NCBI RefSeq assembly: GCF_023349125.1
Contig: NZ_JAKIKT010000002.1
Location: 496,001-560,000 of the forward strand
Direction: 5' to 3'
DNA length: 64,000 bases
DNA from: Shewanella corallii
GTDB taxonomy: Bacteria; Pseudomonadota; Gammaproteobacteria; Enterobacterales; Shewanellaceae
This document shows positions 8,947 through 18,510 of this stretch, piece by piece (position 1 is the first letter of the stretch; each line of letters starts with the position of its first letter). Below the pieces are notes generated by a model, which had not been told where the DNA came from, searched no databases, and worked only from the letters and a program-made list of their open reading frames with translations. The translations under genes were made by a program, and so were the position numbers.

Positions 8947-8961
8947 TGATAGTAGTTCTCA
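8947..8961 (+). promoter_or_regulatory. Fur-like box upstream of mntH
   Basis: TGATAGTAGTTCTCA matches the 7-1-7 Fur consensus (TGATAAT-N-ATTATCA) at 11 of 14 defined positions, about 60 bases before the mntH start. Fur repression of mntH is established in enterobacteria; here it is inferred from the match. Confidence 0.45.
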
Positions 8962-9020
8962 TTTAAATCGGGCGTAGACTGTGTCCAATCTTCCTATTGT
9001 GACACGCCCCTGGATCCCTG

Positions 9021-10295
9021 ATGTCAATGTTAGCCACGCCAAACTCTTCGCTGATTAACCCCGCTCTGGCGACGCCTTCTTTGCAGCGGCAACAGCCGAC
9101 TGCCAAGCGCAGCAAAATGATGCTGCTGGGCCCGGCATTTATCGCAGCTATCGGCTATATCGACCCGGGTAACTTCGCCACCAATATCGAAGCGGGTTCC
9201 AGTTTTGGTTATCGCCTATTGTGGGTAGTGCTCTGGGCTAACCTGATGGCAATGTTCATCCAATATCTGTCGGCGAAACTGGGCATTGTCACAGGCAAAA
9301 ACCTGGCGCAGCATCTGGGTGATAGATTGCCCCGCTGGGCGGTCGTGCCCTACTGGCTGCAGGCAGAATTGATTGCCATGGCCACAGATTTGGCTGAGTT
9401 TATCGGGGCGGCCGTGGGCTTTCAGTTGCTGTTGGGCGTTTCTCTGTTTGAAGGCGCTGTGATAACCGGCTTGCTGACGCTGGGCATATTACAGCTGCGG
9501 CGTTGGGGCCAAAAGCCAATTGAAGCCATCATTGGCGGCTTACTGCTTTTGGTCGCGGCTATCTATGTCGCTCAGCTCTTGTTGAGCCATCCTGCAGCGT
9601 CGGGCATGGCGGCAGGCTTGTTGGTTCCCGGGTTCGACAATGGTCATCAGGTGTACCTGGCTGCAGGCATACTGGGCGCAACAGTCATGCCTCATGTCAT
9701 CTATCTGCACTCAGCCCTGTTTGAAGGGCAGCAGGGTCAATCAATCAGATCCCGGCTGCGCGCCAGCAAGCTGGATGTGTCTCTGGCCATGACGATTGCA
9801 GGCTTTGTGAACGTAGGGATTATCACCATGGCGGCCGCTGTGTTTCATTTCTCCGGTCATAGTGACATTGCCTCCATTGAGAACGCCTATATGACCTTAA
9901 CGCCCATGCTGGGTAAGGGCGCTGCGCTACTGTTTGGGCTGTCGCTTATCGCCTCAGGCCTGTCCAGCTCAGTGGTAGGGACTTTGGCCGGTGAAGTGGT
10001 GATGCAGGGCTTTGTGCGCTTTAGTATTCCTGTGTGGGTCAGGCGTCTGGTGACCATGCTTCCCGCTTTTGTCGTGATAGCCATGGGCATAGACACCACC
10101 AAAATTCTGGTGATGAGTCAGGTGGTCCTCAGCTTTGGTATAGCTCTGGCTCTCGTTCCTCTGCTTAAGTTCACCGGCAACAAAGAGCTGATGGGCGGCT
10201 TTGCCAACACAAAACTGCTGAAGTGCACAGGTGTTGCCATAGTTCTTCTGGTGGTGGTGCTTAATGCTTACCTGCTGTTTACCCTGTTGCAGTAA
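9021..10295 (+). CDS. mntH: MntH, proton-coupled Mn2+/divalent metal importer (Nramp)
   Basis: A 424-residue inner-membrane transporter with about 11 transmembrane segments. The Nramp metal-site motifs are intact: DPGN in TM1 ([12 protein letters not shown]) and MPH in TM6 ([16 protein letters not shown]). Family members import Mn2+ (and Fe2+) with protons. Length is close to E. coli MntH (412 aa). It is monocistronic, and a Fur-like box lies upstream, consistent with metal-dependent repression. Contrast with the degenerate Nramp homologue at 29869-31113. Confidence 0.93.
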   Translation: MSMLATPNSSLINPALATPSLQRQQPTAKRSKMMLLGPAFIAAIGYIDPGNFATNIEAGSSFGYRLLWVVLWANLMAMFIQYLSAKLGIVTGKNLAQHLGDRLPRWAVVPYWLQAELIAMATDLAEFIGAAVGFQLLLGVSLFEGAVITGLLTLGILQLRRWGQKPIEAIIGGLLLLVAAIYVAQLLLSHPAASGMAAGLLVPGFDNGHQVYLAAGILGATVMPHVIYLHSALFEGQQGQSIRSRLRASKLDVSLAMTIAGFVNVGIITMAAAVFHFSGHSDIASIENAYMTLTPMLGKGAALLFGLSLIASGLSSSVVGTLAGEVVMQGFVRFSIPVWVRRLVTMLPAFVVIAMGIDTTKILVMSQVVLSFGIALALVPLLKFTGNKELMGGFANTKLLKCTGVAIVLLVVVLNAYLLFTLLQ

Positions 10296-10381
10296 CGACT
10301 TTGTTTGATGCTGTGACGGTTTATAATGTCATTATAAATGCTCCGTAAATGTCTGGGTTAAGCGGCAATTGATGGGAAAAG

Positions 10382-10410
10382 TTACAACTCCTGGTGGAGT
10401 TTGGTATACT
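10382..10410 (+). promoter_or_regulatory. sigma70 promoter of the RhlE-like helicase
   Basis: An extended -10 element, TG-G-TATACT (TATACT at 10405-10410), with a weak TTACAA at 10382-10387 and a 17-base spacer. It implies a 5' UTR of about 70 bases before the helicase ATG, a length common for DEAD-box helicase genes. Confidence 0.5.
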
Positions 10411-10485
10411 CCGCCGCCGCCCAGCGCCTGAAGGCAATCCGGGCAATCGGTTTCGCAACCATTTTTGCAATAATGGGATAAGTAG

Positions 10486-11781
10486 ATGAATTTTGAATCC
10501 TTCAGTTTTGCCCCTGAGATCCTGCAAGCAGTATCTGAGTGTGGCTATAAAACCCTGACGCCAATTCAGCGCCAGGCGATCCCTGCCGTGCGCCGGGGTC
10601 AGGATGTGCTGGCCAGCGCCCAAACAGGCACAGGTAAAACAGCCGCCTTCTCCCTGCCTATCCTGCAGAAGATGGTCGAACAGCCAAAGCCTTTGGTCAC
10701 AGGTCAGGTACGTGCGCTCATTCTTACGCCAACCCGTGAGCTGGCTGAGCAGATCGCCAATAATCTGAAAGCTTACAGCAAGTACCTGAAGCTCAATGTC
10801 CGCCTGATGACAGGTGGCAAGAGCGCCGATGCTCAGGCCCGTAAGCTTAAGCAGGGTACTGACTTCCTGGTGGCAACGCCGGGACGTCTGCTGGAGCAGC
10901 TGCAAGCCTGTAACCTGAGTCTGGCCAATATCGATTATCTGGTGATGGATGAAGCTGACCGTATGCTGGATATGGGCTTTATCAAAGATATTCAGCGTGT
11001 ACTTCAGGTGTGCGCCAAAGATCGTCAAACTCTGATGTTCTCTGCAACCTTCTCAGGTGGTGTGCGTAAACTGGCAGACGAAATCATGCCACGTCATGAG
11101 GTGATCACTGCCGATAAGCGCAATACTGCTGCTGCCACAGTAAGCCAGGTCGTTTACCCGGTTGAGCAGCGCCGCAAGCGAGAACTGCTGTCTGAGCTGA
11201 TTGGCCGCAAGAACTGGCACCAGGTACTGGTATTCTCAGCCACCCGTGAAGACTGTGAGCAGCTGGCCCGTGAACTCAACCTTGATGGTATTCCAACCGG
11301 CGTTATCCACAGTGAGAAGGCTCACGGTAACCGTCGCCGCGCCCTGAAAGAGTTTATGGAAGGTAAGCTCAGAGTATTGGTTTCCACCGAAGTCGCTGCC
11401 CGTGGTCTGGACATCCCGGATCTGGAATATGTAGTTAACTACGACCTGCCATTCCTGGCTGAAGACTATGTGCACCGTATTGGCCGTACCGGTCGTGCCG
11501 GTAAGTCCGGTGTCGCAATATCCTTCGTCAGCCGTGAAGAAGAGCGCATGTTGGCAGATATTGAAAAGCTGATCGGTCAGCGCATTAAGCGTATGACAGT
11601 GCCAGGCTATGAAGTGTCGCGCCGTGAGTCTCTGCTTAAGCACCTGCAGCGTCGCCGCTTCAGCAAAACACTGCGTGAAGATGAAGCTGTTGCCCAGATG
11701 GCTGCAGAAAAGAACATGTCCGGCCGTCGTGTGAAAGTAAAAGTGGGTTCTTCCGGCATCAAGCCAAAGAAACTCAAGTAA
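10486..11781 (+). CDS. rhlE: DEAD-box ATP-dependent RNA helicase (RhlE-like)
   Basis: A 431-residue cytosolic RNA helicase. N-terminal RecA domain: Q-motif (YKTLTPIQRQAIP), Walker A AQTGTGKT, PTRELAEQ, TPGR, DEAD (VMDEADRML), SAT. C-terminal RecA domain: STEVAARGLDIPDL and HRIGRTGRAG. The opening (MNFESFSFAPEILQAVSECGY) resembles RhlE best; the C-terminal tail is short and basic (GRRVKVKVGSSGIKPKKLK). Roles of this family are RNA remodelling, ribosome assembly or cold adaptation. Transcribed alone and closed by a terminator shared with the convergent small gene. Codon use is strongly biased, suggesting good expression. Confidence 0.9.
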   Translation: MNFESFSFAPEILQAVSECGYKTLTPIQRQAIPAVRRGQDVLASAQTGTGKTAAFSLPILQKMVEQPKPLVTGQVRALILTPTRELAEQIANNLKAYSKYLKLNVRLMTGGKSADAQARKLKQGTDFLVATPGRLLEQLQACNLSLANIDYLVMDEADRMLDMGFIKDIQRVLQVCAKDRQTLMFSATFSGGVRKLADEIMPRHEVITADKRNTAAATVSQVVYPVEQRRKRELLSELIGRKNWHQVLVFSATREDCEQLARELNLDGIPTGVIHSEKAHGNRRRALKEFMEGKLRVLVSTEVAARGLDIPDLEYVVNYDLPFLAEDYVHRIGRTGRAGKSGVAISFVSREEERMLADIEKLIGQRIKRMTVPGYEVSRRESLLKHLQRRRFSKTLREDEAVAQMAAEKNMSGRRVKVKVGSSGIKPKKLK

Positions 11782-11803
11782 CCGACCAAAGTGACTGTAT
11801 ATG

Positions 11804-11830
11804 AAAAAGCCTCCAACCGGAGGCTTTTTT
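11804..11830. terminator. bidirectional terminator, helicase / prepilin-like gene
   Basis: AAAAAGCCTCC, loop AACC, GGAGGCTTTTTT. The stem is flanked by an A-run and a T-run, so it works on both strands. It ends the helicase on + and begins immediately at the stop codon of the small minus-strand gene, which supports that gene as real. Confidence 0.88.
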
Positions 11831-12005
11831 ACTTGCTGCAGGCCAGTGATGAATTCTGGTTATCGCATGTAATTCCAACACTGCCCTTCTGGCTGATTTG
11901 TGGTTCCTCATTCAGGGGGATAAACCGGGAAAACGCAACAACCCCAACCACACTGAGAAACACTATCCCCACCACCATATCAACCAGCGAAAAACCTTTA
12001 GCCAT
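11829..12005 (-). CDS. 58-residue prepilin-like protein with short type IV leader
   Basis: Translation starts MAKGFSLVDMVVGIVFLSVV. This is a type III signal: short basic leader MAKG, cleavage before Phe, then a hydrophobic helix of about 22 residues, as in prepilin-peptidase substrates (consensus G-F-T-L-x-E). The Glu5 of mature pilins is Asp here. After the helix only about 27 residues follow, ending in a Cys47...Cys56 pair that could form a small disulphide loop. Pilins usually exceed 100 residues, so this is either a minimal pseudopilin or a remnant. It ends naturally at a terminator rather than by frameshift. A weak TCGACT/TAATAT promoter and AAAGG 10 bases upstream fit. No other pilus gene is nearby. 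Confidence 0.6.
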   Translation of the reverse strand: MAKGFSLVDMVVGIVFLSVVGVVAFSRFIPLNEEPQISQKGSVGITCDNQNSSLACSK

Positions 12006-12240
12006 CCTTTAGCAACCTTTGCAACAAGCAAAAAACAGGAATCATATTACTGGTACTTGAGCCCAAGTCGAGAAATGGATTGCCAAATCGCAAAATTCAG
12101 ATGGGAAAACCAACAAAGCGCGGCTTTTTAAAGCAGTAAACCATGAAGCCAACACCTGCACAGAGGCTTTCACTTCAAGATTCACTTATATTTGGCCGAA
12201 GCAAGTGCAACATACTCGCAACACATTAATAAACTGAGAT

Positions 12241-12268
12241 AAAAAAACGCAGCCTGAGCTGCGTTTAT
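12241..12268 (-). terminator. terminator of the DUF2913-like gene
   Basis: On the minus strand AACGCAGC, loop, GCTGCGTT followed by a T-run, about 15 bases after the stop of the gene starting at 12903. Confidence 0.8.
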
Positions 12269-12279
12269 CATTGGGTCGG

Positions 12280-12903
12280 TCAGGGGATAAGCAGCGACAG
12301 CCCAGGCTGATTGTTACCCGGATATATACGGTAAGCCTTGTGATGCTTAATCAAGGAGGCTTTCTTGTCACCGACACTCAGCAACAAACCATGCTGCAGC
12401 GCTGTTTCTGCCAGCATATTCTCTTCAGCGCGAATATAGAGTGTGATGGGCTTTATCAGCTCACCATCCGCAATATGGCCCTTAAACTCAGGCTCGGAAA
12501 TAATCACACTGGGCAGGCCATCATTATCCAGTTTCAATTTGGCATCTATGGGAGTGTCTGTGATAACCAGAACGTCATCGGCTTTCAGCTGCTCAAGCCA
12601 GGCATTCAGGGCATCACCCAATGGCTTCCCGCCCTGTTCGACGGCGCCATACTGATGCTCAATTCGCTCCAATAACGCCTTAAGCTTAGCGCCGGCACCC
12701 AGACTGCGGCCATCACGCACCCAAATAGTCAGTTCATTAGCCAGACACTTGGGATAAGTACGCTTTTTCAGCGCTTCAGCCATCCAGTTACACATAAAGT
12801 GACTTTCCTGTGCAGCAGTGTGCGCCTTGCGAACCAGTGCGGAGTTGGAAAGTGCGCTCAGACCGTCACGAGCCATCGCCAAAATTGCTTGGTTGTAAGT
12901 CAT
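12280..12903 (-). CDS. DUF2913-like protein
   Basis: A soluble protein of about 207 residues. The N-terminal part (ILAMARDGLSALSNSALVRK then ESHFMCNWMAEALKKRTYPK) matches the DUF2913 family of Vibrio/Shewanella proteins as I recall it; the rest is mixed alpha/beta with no recognisable catalytic motif. A TTG 12 bases upstream (12915) is an alternative start; neither has a good ribosome-binding site, so the N-terminus is uncertain. Monocistronic with its own terminator. Function unknown. Confidence 0.65.
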   Translation of the reverse strand: MTYNQAILAMARDGLSALSNSALVRKAHTAAQESHFMCNWMAEALKKRTYPKCLANELTIWVRDGRSLGAGAKLKALLERIEHQYGAVEQGGKPLGDALNAWLEQLKADDVLVITDTPIDAKLKLDNDGLPSVIISEPEFKGHIADGELIKPITLYIRAEENMLAETALQHGLLLSVGDKKASLIKHHKAYRIYPGNNQPGLSLLIP

Positions 12904-12986
12904 AAAAAGGGGCAAAACCCATACAAGTTAGATCTGCCCCGATCTTATACCAACTTCTTTTAATAGTTGATCTGTTTCAGCAGGAG

Positions 12987-13634
12987 TTAGTTGTTTGGCA
13001 GCAACCCGGCTGCTGTCAGAATAAGCTCAGGCGCAGGCCGTACCTTAAAGTTCGGATTAACGTACTGGAAATGCACCAGTCCCTGCTTATCCAGCATATA
13101 GATAGCGGGGACAGGCAACACCAAACGTTTGTGACCATCCCGGTTGCTTCTCACCAGTGACTCCAGCGGCATGCGGCTCAGGTATCTGGCCGAGGTTTTC
13201 TCATCAGTAAAAAAGGCCAAACCAAAGGCCTGCGCAGCATCCAGATTGGCATCTGACAGCAGCATATAGTCCAGTTTGTTATCCCTGATGGATGCCTTGA
13301 GCTTTTCAGGGCTGTCAGGTGAAATTCCTATCAGTTGGAATCCCATCTCGAGTAGCCTGGGCTCAATTGCCTTCAGTTGCCCCATTTGTGCATTGCAGTA
13401 TGGGCACCAGCCCCCCCGGTAGAAAAACAGTATGCTGGGCTTTTGGCTTACCAACGCCTTGAGATCCACCTTGTTGCCATCAATATCCCTCAGCGCCACA
13501 TCAGGCAGGGTTTCACCATTAAGCAAGGGAGCAACAGAGACAGCATCAGGCGCGATCTCCGCTTTGGCGAGCATAGGCAGGCTCAAACTCAGCAGCAGGG
13601 AAGTAAGCAGGCTGGTTATCAGTTTATTTCTCAT
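12987..13634 (-). CDS. exported AhpC/TSA-type thioredoxin-fold protein
   Basis: A 215-residue protein with a Sec signal peptide (MRNKLITSLLTSLLLSLSLP, cleavage after AKA). The mature part is a peroxiredoxin/thioredoxin-like fold: LPDVALRDIDGNKVDL, then the redox site FFYRGGWCPYCNAQ with a CPYC pair, then LIGISPDSPEKL and a C-terminal strand preceded by cis-Pro-like VLPVPAIYMLD. It probably acts in the periplasm as a thiol peroxidase or thiol-disulphide protein. AGGAAGAG upstream selects the ATG at 13634 over the longer reading. Confidence 0.8.
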   Translation of the reverse strand: MRNKLITSLLTSLLLSLSLPMLAKAEIAPDAVSVAPLLNGETLPDVALRDIDGNKVDLKALVSQKPSILFFYRGGWCPYCNAQMGQLKAIEPRLLEMGFQLIGISPDSPEKLKASIRDNKLDYMLLSDANLDAAQAFGLAFFTDEKTSARYLSRMPLESLVRSNRDGHKRLVLPVPAIYMLDKQGLVHFQYVNPNFKVRPAPELILTAAGLLPNN

Positions 13635-13833
13635 TTTCAGACTCTTCCTGAATCGCAAACAGTATTGTTCAGGGCAACAGACCTGCGGCGCGCTCGATTG
13701 CTTTCATCATAGCCCTGAAGATCTGGTGTGGGCCTGTCCATTTCTCTTTACCGGGTTTCATCATTTGCCCATTCAGCCCACTTCCCTCTGTGCTAGTATC
13801 CATCTAATCAGAAACTTACAGGGGACATTGTCG

Positions 13834-15312
13834 ATGTCAGCTCAGTACCGCAAGTTACATGACCACTTCAAGCGCATCAGCCATTTCGAACATTTCAACA
13901 ATCTGGGAGAGTGGGATCTCTGTACCATGATGCCTGACGGTGGCAGCGAAGGTCGCTCAGAAGCCATGGCAACCCTCTCCAGCCATATCCACGAAATGCG
14001 TACTGAGGATTGGCTGAGTGACAGCATCCAAAAGGCGATGCAAGAGTCTCTGCCCGCAGCGCAACAAGCCAATCTTGTGGAAATGCAGCGTCAGGTTTCC
14101 GAGGCCAGTCTGGTGCCAGCCAAATTAGTCGCCGCCAAGACCAAAGCGGCATTTGCCTGTGAACACGCCTGGCGCGAGCAACGTAAAAACAACGACTGGC
14201 AGGGGTTTGCCCCCAACCTAACCGGCGTGATTGAATTGGCCCGGGAAGAGGCACAGATCCGCGCTGAAGCTCTGGGAATTACTCCCTATGATGCACTGCT
14301 GGAAAAGTTTGAACCCGGCATGACCACGGATAAGCTGGAGCAACTGTTCGCGCCCCTGCGCAGTGAGTTGCCCGGGCTCATACAGCAGGTCGTCGACAAG
14401 CAGGCCGGTGAACCCAACACCTCACTGACTGGCAAGTTCGACACTGCCGCTCAGGAAGCCTTGAGTCGCAAGGTTATGGCCCTGCTGGACTTCGACTTTA
14501 ATCAGGGACGTTTGGATGTCAGTTCACACCCCTTTTCCTGTGGCGTTCCAGGCGATATCCGTATCACCACCCGCTTTGACGAAGATGATTTCAGCTCGTC
14601 ATTGATGAGCACAATACATGAGACAGGCCACGCCAGATATGAGCAGGGACTACCAACCGATTGGCAGGGACAACCCGCCGGGATGGCCCGCTCGATGGGG
14701 ATGCACGAAAGTCAGAGTCTGTTTTACGAAATGCAGCTGGCCCGCAGCGAAGGTTTCCTTGGTTTGATCCGCAATGATATCAATCAGGCCTTTGGCAATG
14801 ACTATTCACTGGAGCAGCTTAAACACAGTTTCACCCGGGTCAATCGCGGCCTGATTAGGGTGGACGCCGATGAAGTGACCTACCCCTGCCATATCCTGCT
14901 GCGCTTCGATGCCGAAAAAGCCCTGATTGACGGCTCACTGGCCGTGAAAGATCTGCCCGAATTCTGGAATGCCAATATGCAGCAGCTGCTTGGGCTGAAT
15001 ACTCAGGGCAATAATAAAGATGGCTGCATGCAGGATATTCACTGGACCCTGGGTGAGCTGGGTTACTTCCCTTCCTACACGCTCGGCGCCATGACAGCGG
15101 CACAAATTCGCTATGCCATGGAGAAACAGTTAGGCAGCCTGGATAAGCTGATGAGTAGCGGCCGCATTAAAGACATCTTCAACTGGTTGAGTGCCAACAT
15201 CTGGTGCAAAGGCTCTTTGATGAGCACAGATGAATTGATGACCAGTGCGACAGGAGAGGTCCTCAAAGGTGAGTACCTGCTGACTCACCTGAAACAGAGA
15301 TATCTTGGTTAA
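13834..15312 (+). CDS. M32 family metallocarboxypeptidase (carboxypeptidase Taq type)
   Basis: A 492-residue soluble peptidase that removes C-terminal residues. Zinc site HEXXH is intact in STIHETGHARYEQGLP, with the downstream MGMHESQSLFYEMQ segment carrying the third ligand Glu, and the M32 hallmark regions DVSSHPFSCG near 230 and VNRGLIRVDADEVTYPCHI near 340. Length fits the family (about 500). AGGGGA at 13820-13825 selects the ATG at 13834. Transcribed alone, convergent with the flotillin operon, with a shared terminator. Confidence 0.92.
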   Translation: MSAQYRKLHDHFKRISHFEHFNNLGEWDLCTMMPDGGSEGRSEAMATLSSHIHEMRTEDWLSDSIQKAMQESLPAAQQANLVEMQRQVSEASLVPAKLVAAKTKAAFACEHAWREQRKNNDWQGFAPNLTGVIELAREEAQIRAEALGITPYDALLEKFEPGMTTDKLEQLFAPLRSELPGLIQQVVDKQAGEPNTSLTGKFDTAAQEALSRKVMALLDFDFNQGRLDVSSHPFSCGVPGDIRITTRFDEDDFSSSLMSTIHETGHARYEQGLPTDWQGQPAGMARSMGMHESQSLFYEMQLARSEGFLGLIRNDINQAFGNDYSLEQLKHSFTRVNRGLIRVDADEVTYPCHILLRFDAEKALIDGSLAVKDLPEFWNANMQQLLGLNTQGNNKDGCMQDIHWTLGELGYFPSYTLGAMTAAQIRYAMEKQLGSLDKLMSSGRIKDIFNWLSANIWCKGSLMSTDELMTSATGEVLKGEYLLTHLKQRYLG

Positions 15313-15322
15313 ATACCCAAAC

Positions 15323-15358
15323 AAAAAAGCGCAGTCGTATGCAACGGCTGTGCTTTTT
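15323..15358. terminator. bidirectional terminator, M32 peptidase / yqiK
   Basis: AAAAAAGC-CAG-CGT paired with ACG-CTG-GCTTTTT with two mismatches and an A-run and T-run on either side; it lies between two convergent genes. Confidence 0.7.
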
Positions 15359-15375
15359 AATGGATTCAAGGGAAT

Positions 15376-17157
15376 TTAGCTCTCGCCTTCCTGCAATATT
15401 TTAGGAGACGAAGAACTTCCTCCATCTACTGGGGTTTCATCCATTTTCTGAATAATCTCCATCGCATCATCAGCCAGTGAGTTATTCCCATTCAAGAGGT
15501 CACCCAATTGCCCGGACTCTTTGTTGACCAGCCCAAGCTCTCTGAGCATTGCATCGACAACCGGCGCATTGGCTCTGTAATTTAAAGCTGCACTGGTAAT
15601 TTGCTCAGCAATACCACTCTGTGAAGTTTGGTTGTCCCCTCCAGAGCTCAGAGTATTCCCTCCCGCACCGTATCCCTGGAGAATTTTGATGCCATCAATA
15701 TTCTCTAAAGGCTTAACAGCACTTTCAACTATCTCAGGCAACACCTTCAAAATGGCGAGCGACTTCTGCAGCTCAATCTGTTCATCTCTCAACACGTTCT
15801 CAGCTTCATACAATGCCTGCTTACCTGCAGCATCAACCGCATAAATCTTCTCATCAGCCTCAGCCTTAAGCTTTTTGGCATCCGCGTCCGCCCTCGCTTC
15901 TGTCAAAATTGCTGCCGATCTGTCTTCAGCGGCACGCTTTTCAGCTTCAGCCTGAACGGTTACACCAACCGCTTCCCGCTCTGCTTCTTTACGGGCATCA
16001 ATTACCTCGATCTCTTTACGGCGGTTTGCTTCTGCAACCTGACGAACTGTGATAACTGATTCTTCTTTTTCGACCTTGAGTTTCTCCGCCTCTGCTGCTT
16101 TCGCCCGGGCTGCAGACTCCTCTTCTGACTTGGCGGCTACTGCAATTTGCTTCTCCTGCTCAGCAACTTCGAGATCTCTGTGTTGCTGAATACGAGCCTG
16201 TTCAATTGCCTTACGCTTCTCAATTTCACGCGCTTCAACATCTTTGGTCTTTTCGATCTCAGCTGATTCAATCGCCCTTTCTTTGGCAATTTCAGCTTCC
16301 CGTTCTTCCCTCTCTTTCTGCTCTCTCTGCTTAGCTATCTCAGCTTTTTGCTCAGAGCGCTTAAATTCCAGCGCCTGCTGCTGAGCTAATTTGGCTTCTT
16401 CTTCGGATTTTTGAATATCCAGAGACTCTTTTTCTGCTTCCAGGTTTCGCATTTCAATTTTGACCCGGTTTTCCTGCTGAATATCGTTTGTCTCTTTACG
16501 CTTCTCTTCAATAATCTTCGCCAGTCTGGCTCGGCCTTCTGCATCAAATGCATTGTTTTCGTTGAAGAACTGTAGCTCTGTCTGATCGAATCCCGTCAAA
16601 GAAACCGATTCCAACTCCAGCCCGTTCTTTTCCAGATCATTGGCAACATTGTTCTGAACACGCTGAACAAAATCGGCTCTTTGCTCATGCATTTCAGTCA
16701 TATTCATTTCAGCTGCAACGGCTCTGAGCACATCTACAAACTTGGACTCCATCAAACGCTTTAGCTCTTCTACCCTTATAGTTCGACTCCCCAGAGTCTG
16801 TGCAGCCATAGATATCCCCTCTGCATGGGGCGCTACACGCAAATAGAAGTCAGCCTTAACATCAACCCGCATTCTGTCCTTAGTGATCAAGGCATCTTTC
16901 TGAGTCTTCTCTACCTCGATTCTCAAGGTGTTCATGTTCACTGCGATGATTTCATGGAGCACAGGCAATACAATCGCGCCGCCGTCCTTGACCACTTTTT
17001 CACCGCCGAATCCTGTTCTTACGAACGCCATTTCTTTGGTTGCGCGGCGATATAGCTTGGCGAATATAATGCCAATAACAAACATGGCCAACAGAACCAG
17101 ACCCGCTATGGTCAACACAAACGTCAACCCTGTTTCCTCCGGTAGAATATTTTCCAT
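15376..17157 (-). CDS. yqiK: YqiK, flotillin-family SPFH membrane protein
   Basis: A 593-residue flotillin. One N-terminal transmembrane segment (residues ~10-33), an SPFH/PHB domain (~45-220), a very long Glu/Lys/Ala-rich coiled coil (~220-480) and a Gly/Ser-rich tail. Flotillins oligomerise at the inner membrane and organise lipid microdomains. Encoded 26 bases after yqiJ as in E. coli, where YqiJ is the NfeD-like partner. It is last in the operon, before a shared terminator. Confidence 0.9.
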   Translation of the reverse strand: MENILPEETGLTFVLTIAGLVLLAMFVIGIIFAKLYRRATKEMAFVRTGFGGEKVVKDGGAIVLPVLHEIIAVNMNTLRIEVEKTQKDALITKDRMRVDVKADFYLRVAPHAEGISMAAQTLGSRTIRVEELKRLMESKFVDVLRAVAAEMNMTEMHEQRADFVQRVQNNVANDLEKNGLELESVSLTGFDQTELQFFNENNAFDAEGRARLAKIIEEKRKETNDIQQENRVKIEMRNLEAEKESLDIQKSEEEAKLAQQQALEFKRSEQKAEIAKQREQKEREEREAEIAKERAIESAEIEKTKDVEAREIEKRKAIEQARIQQHRDLEVAEQEKQIAVAAKSEEESAARAKAAEAEKLKVEKEESVITVRQVAEANRRKEIEVIDARKEAEREAVGVTVQAEAEKRAAEDRSAAILTEARADADAKKLKAEADEKIYAVDAAGKQALYEAENVLRDEQIELQKSLAILKVLPEIVESAVKPLENIDGIKILQGYGAGGNTLSSGGDNQTSQSGIAEQITSAALNYRANAPVVDAMLRELGLVNKESGQLGDLLNGNNSLADDAMEIIQKMDETPVDGGSSSSPKILQEGES

Positions 17158-17183
17158 TTCTATTTACATCCTTTTTATCAGAG

Positions 17184-17825
17184 TTAATCAGACAGCGAAT
17201 TTTCGAATCTCGCTGCAATCCATATGTTTCCGTCTTTTCTTAACAACACCACATCCGTTCCTTTGGCCAACTGATCGTCAGAATCCGGCTCTGCCAACAC
17301 ATAGTGCTTCTGTTGACTTTCATCCCTAACCACAACTTCAGCTGGCTTGCCGCGTGAAGCGGTCGCCAGCGTTACGGTTCCTACCGCTCCTTCCAGGGAG
17401 TCAATTGAGATCACCGAACTTTCATTCTTTGGCAGGAGCCGGGCCAGGGAGCTTCCCAAATACCTACAGCCCAGTAGCAGTCCAATCAAGGCCACGGGAA
17501 TTGCCAACCAGGAGGGGAGTAAACCGCCTGTAACAGCGGCAGTAAGATAGTTCACAGCCAGGCCTGTAATGGCAAATGAAGAACTGGCCAGTACAAACCA
17601 AATCAATAAAGGGAGTCGATTAAGGCAGAGCCAACCGGTAATACCAGTAAAACCAGTGGCGCCATCTGAGTCTATATCCGAGTCAAGAGACAACAGGTCA
17701 TCAAACAGGCCCGATAGGCTCAGTCCAGTGACCAGAGATAACAGCTCAATAAGCCCCAGTAGAATTACAATTGAAATTGCAACAGTAAATGGCAGATTGC
17801 CATCCAGAAGAAAAAAGCCAAGCAT
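17184..17825 (-). CDS. yqiJ: YqiJ, NfeD-like membrane partner of flotillin
   Basis: A 213-residue protein with an N-terminal TM helix (FTVAISIVILLGLIELLSLV), two more near 75-140 (LLIWFVLASSSFAITGLAVN; LPSWLAIPVALIGLLLGCRYL) and a C-terminal OB-fold-like beta domain (EGAVGTVTLATASRGKPAEV). This is the NfeD1/YqiJ plan. AAGGA six bases upstream selects the ATG at 17825 over an earlier GTG. Gene order and spacing with yqiK indicate an operon; the two families are known to be genetically linked. Confidence 0.85.
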   Translation of the reverse strand: MLGFFLLDGNLPFTVAISIVILLGLIELLSLVTGLSLSGLFDDLLSLDSDIDSDGATGFTGITGWLCLNRLPLLIWFVLASSSFAITGLAVNYLTAAVTGGLLPSWLAIPVALIGLLLGCRYLGSSLARLLPKNESSVISIDSLEGAVGTVTLATASRGKPAEVVVRDESQQKHYVLAEPDSDDQLAKGTDVVLLRKDGNIWIAARFENSLSD

Positions 17826-18030
17826 CACTCATCCTTGAAACCACTCAACCGAGGCAACCTTTATGCAACATTTGTCTTTTTTTGTCGAGTCGGACATAGC
17901 TACTATGGGCTACTCCCCCATCCGACAATTCGGTAATTACACGATATCTTCTCATCCTGAGTTAATTCACTGTACTTGCTCATTGCCACGGCTATAATCC
18001 GCGGCCAGGTTAACGATTATTCATCAGGGT

Positions 18031-18510
18031 ATGCAGATCCGTTCTATTCAGGCTTCCGACTGGGAGGCCATTATGACCATTCAATCAGACACTTATCACG
18101 CATTTGAACCAGAGCCTCTGGAGGTTATGCAAAGTAAGTGGTTACTGTCACCCGAGTCCTGTCTGGTGGTCGAAGTTAACGGACATATTGTTGGCTATTG
18201 CCTGGCACATCCCTGGCAAGGCGAGCCGCCCTCCCTTAACCAGTCAGTCCCGGCGTCCATTCCTGCTGCCGACACCCTGTACCTGCACGATATGGCCTTC
18301 GCCGCAGCTGCCAGAGGCCTGGGGGCCGGCAAGATGGTGTTGGCCTGCCTGGTTGAGTACGCCAGAAGCCAGTCTCTGCCTAACCTGTCACTGGTGGCGG
18401 TTCAGGGCGCCAACGGCTACTGGGAAAAACAGGGCTTTGAGCACGCAGATACCACCAAGTGCCTGGGCACTTACTGTGATAATCCAAGCTATATGAGACT
18501 GGTGCTCTAA
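18031..18510 (+). CDS. GNAT family N-acetyltransferase
   Basis: A 159-residue single-domain GNAT protein. The acetyl-CoA-binding motif A is LHDMAFAAAARGLGAGKMVL (Q/RxxGxG/A type), preceded by the beta4 strand and followed by the FEHADT C-terminal strands. The N-terminus MQIRSIQASDWEAIMTIQ is typical of the family. Substrate not deducible. A TATAAT at 17991-17996 lies about 35 bases upstream. Confidence 0.85.
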   Translation: MQIRSIQASDWEAIMTIQSDTYHAFEPEPLEVMQSKWLLSPESCLVVEVNGHIVGYCLAHPWQGEPPSLNQSVPASIPAADTLYLHDMAFAAAARGLGAGKMVLACLVEYARSQSLPNLSLVAVQGANGYWEKQGFEHADTTKCLGTYCDNPSYMRLVL

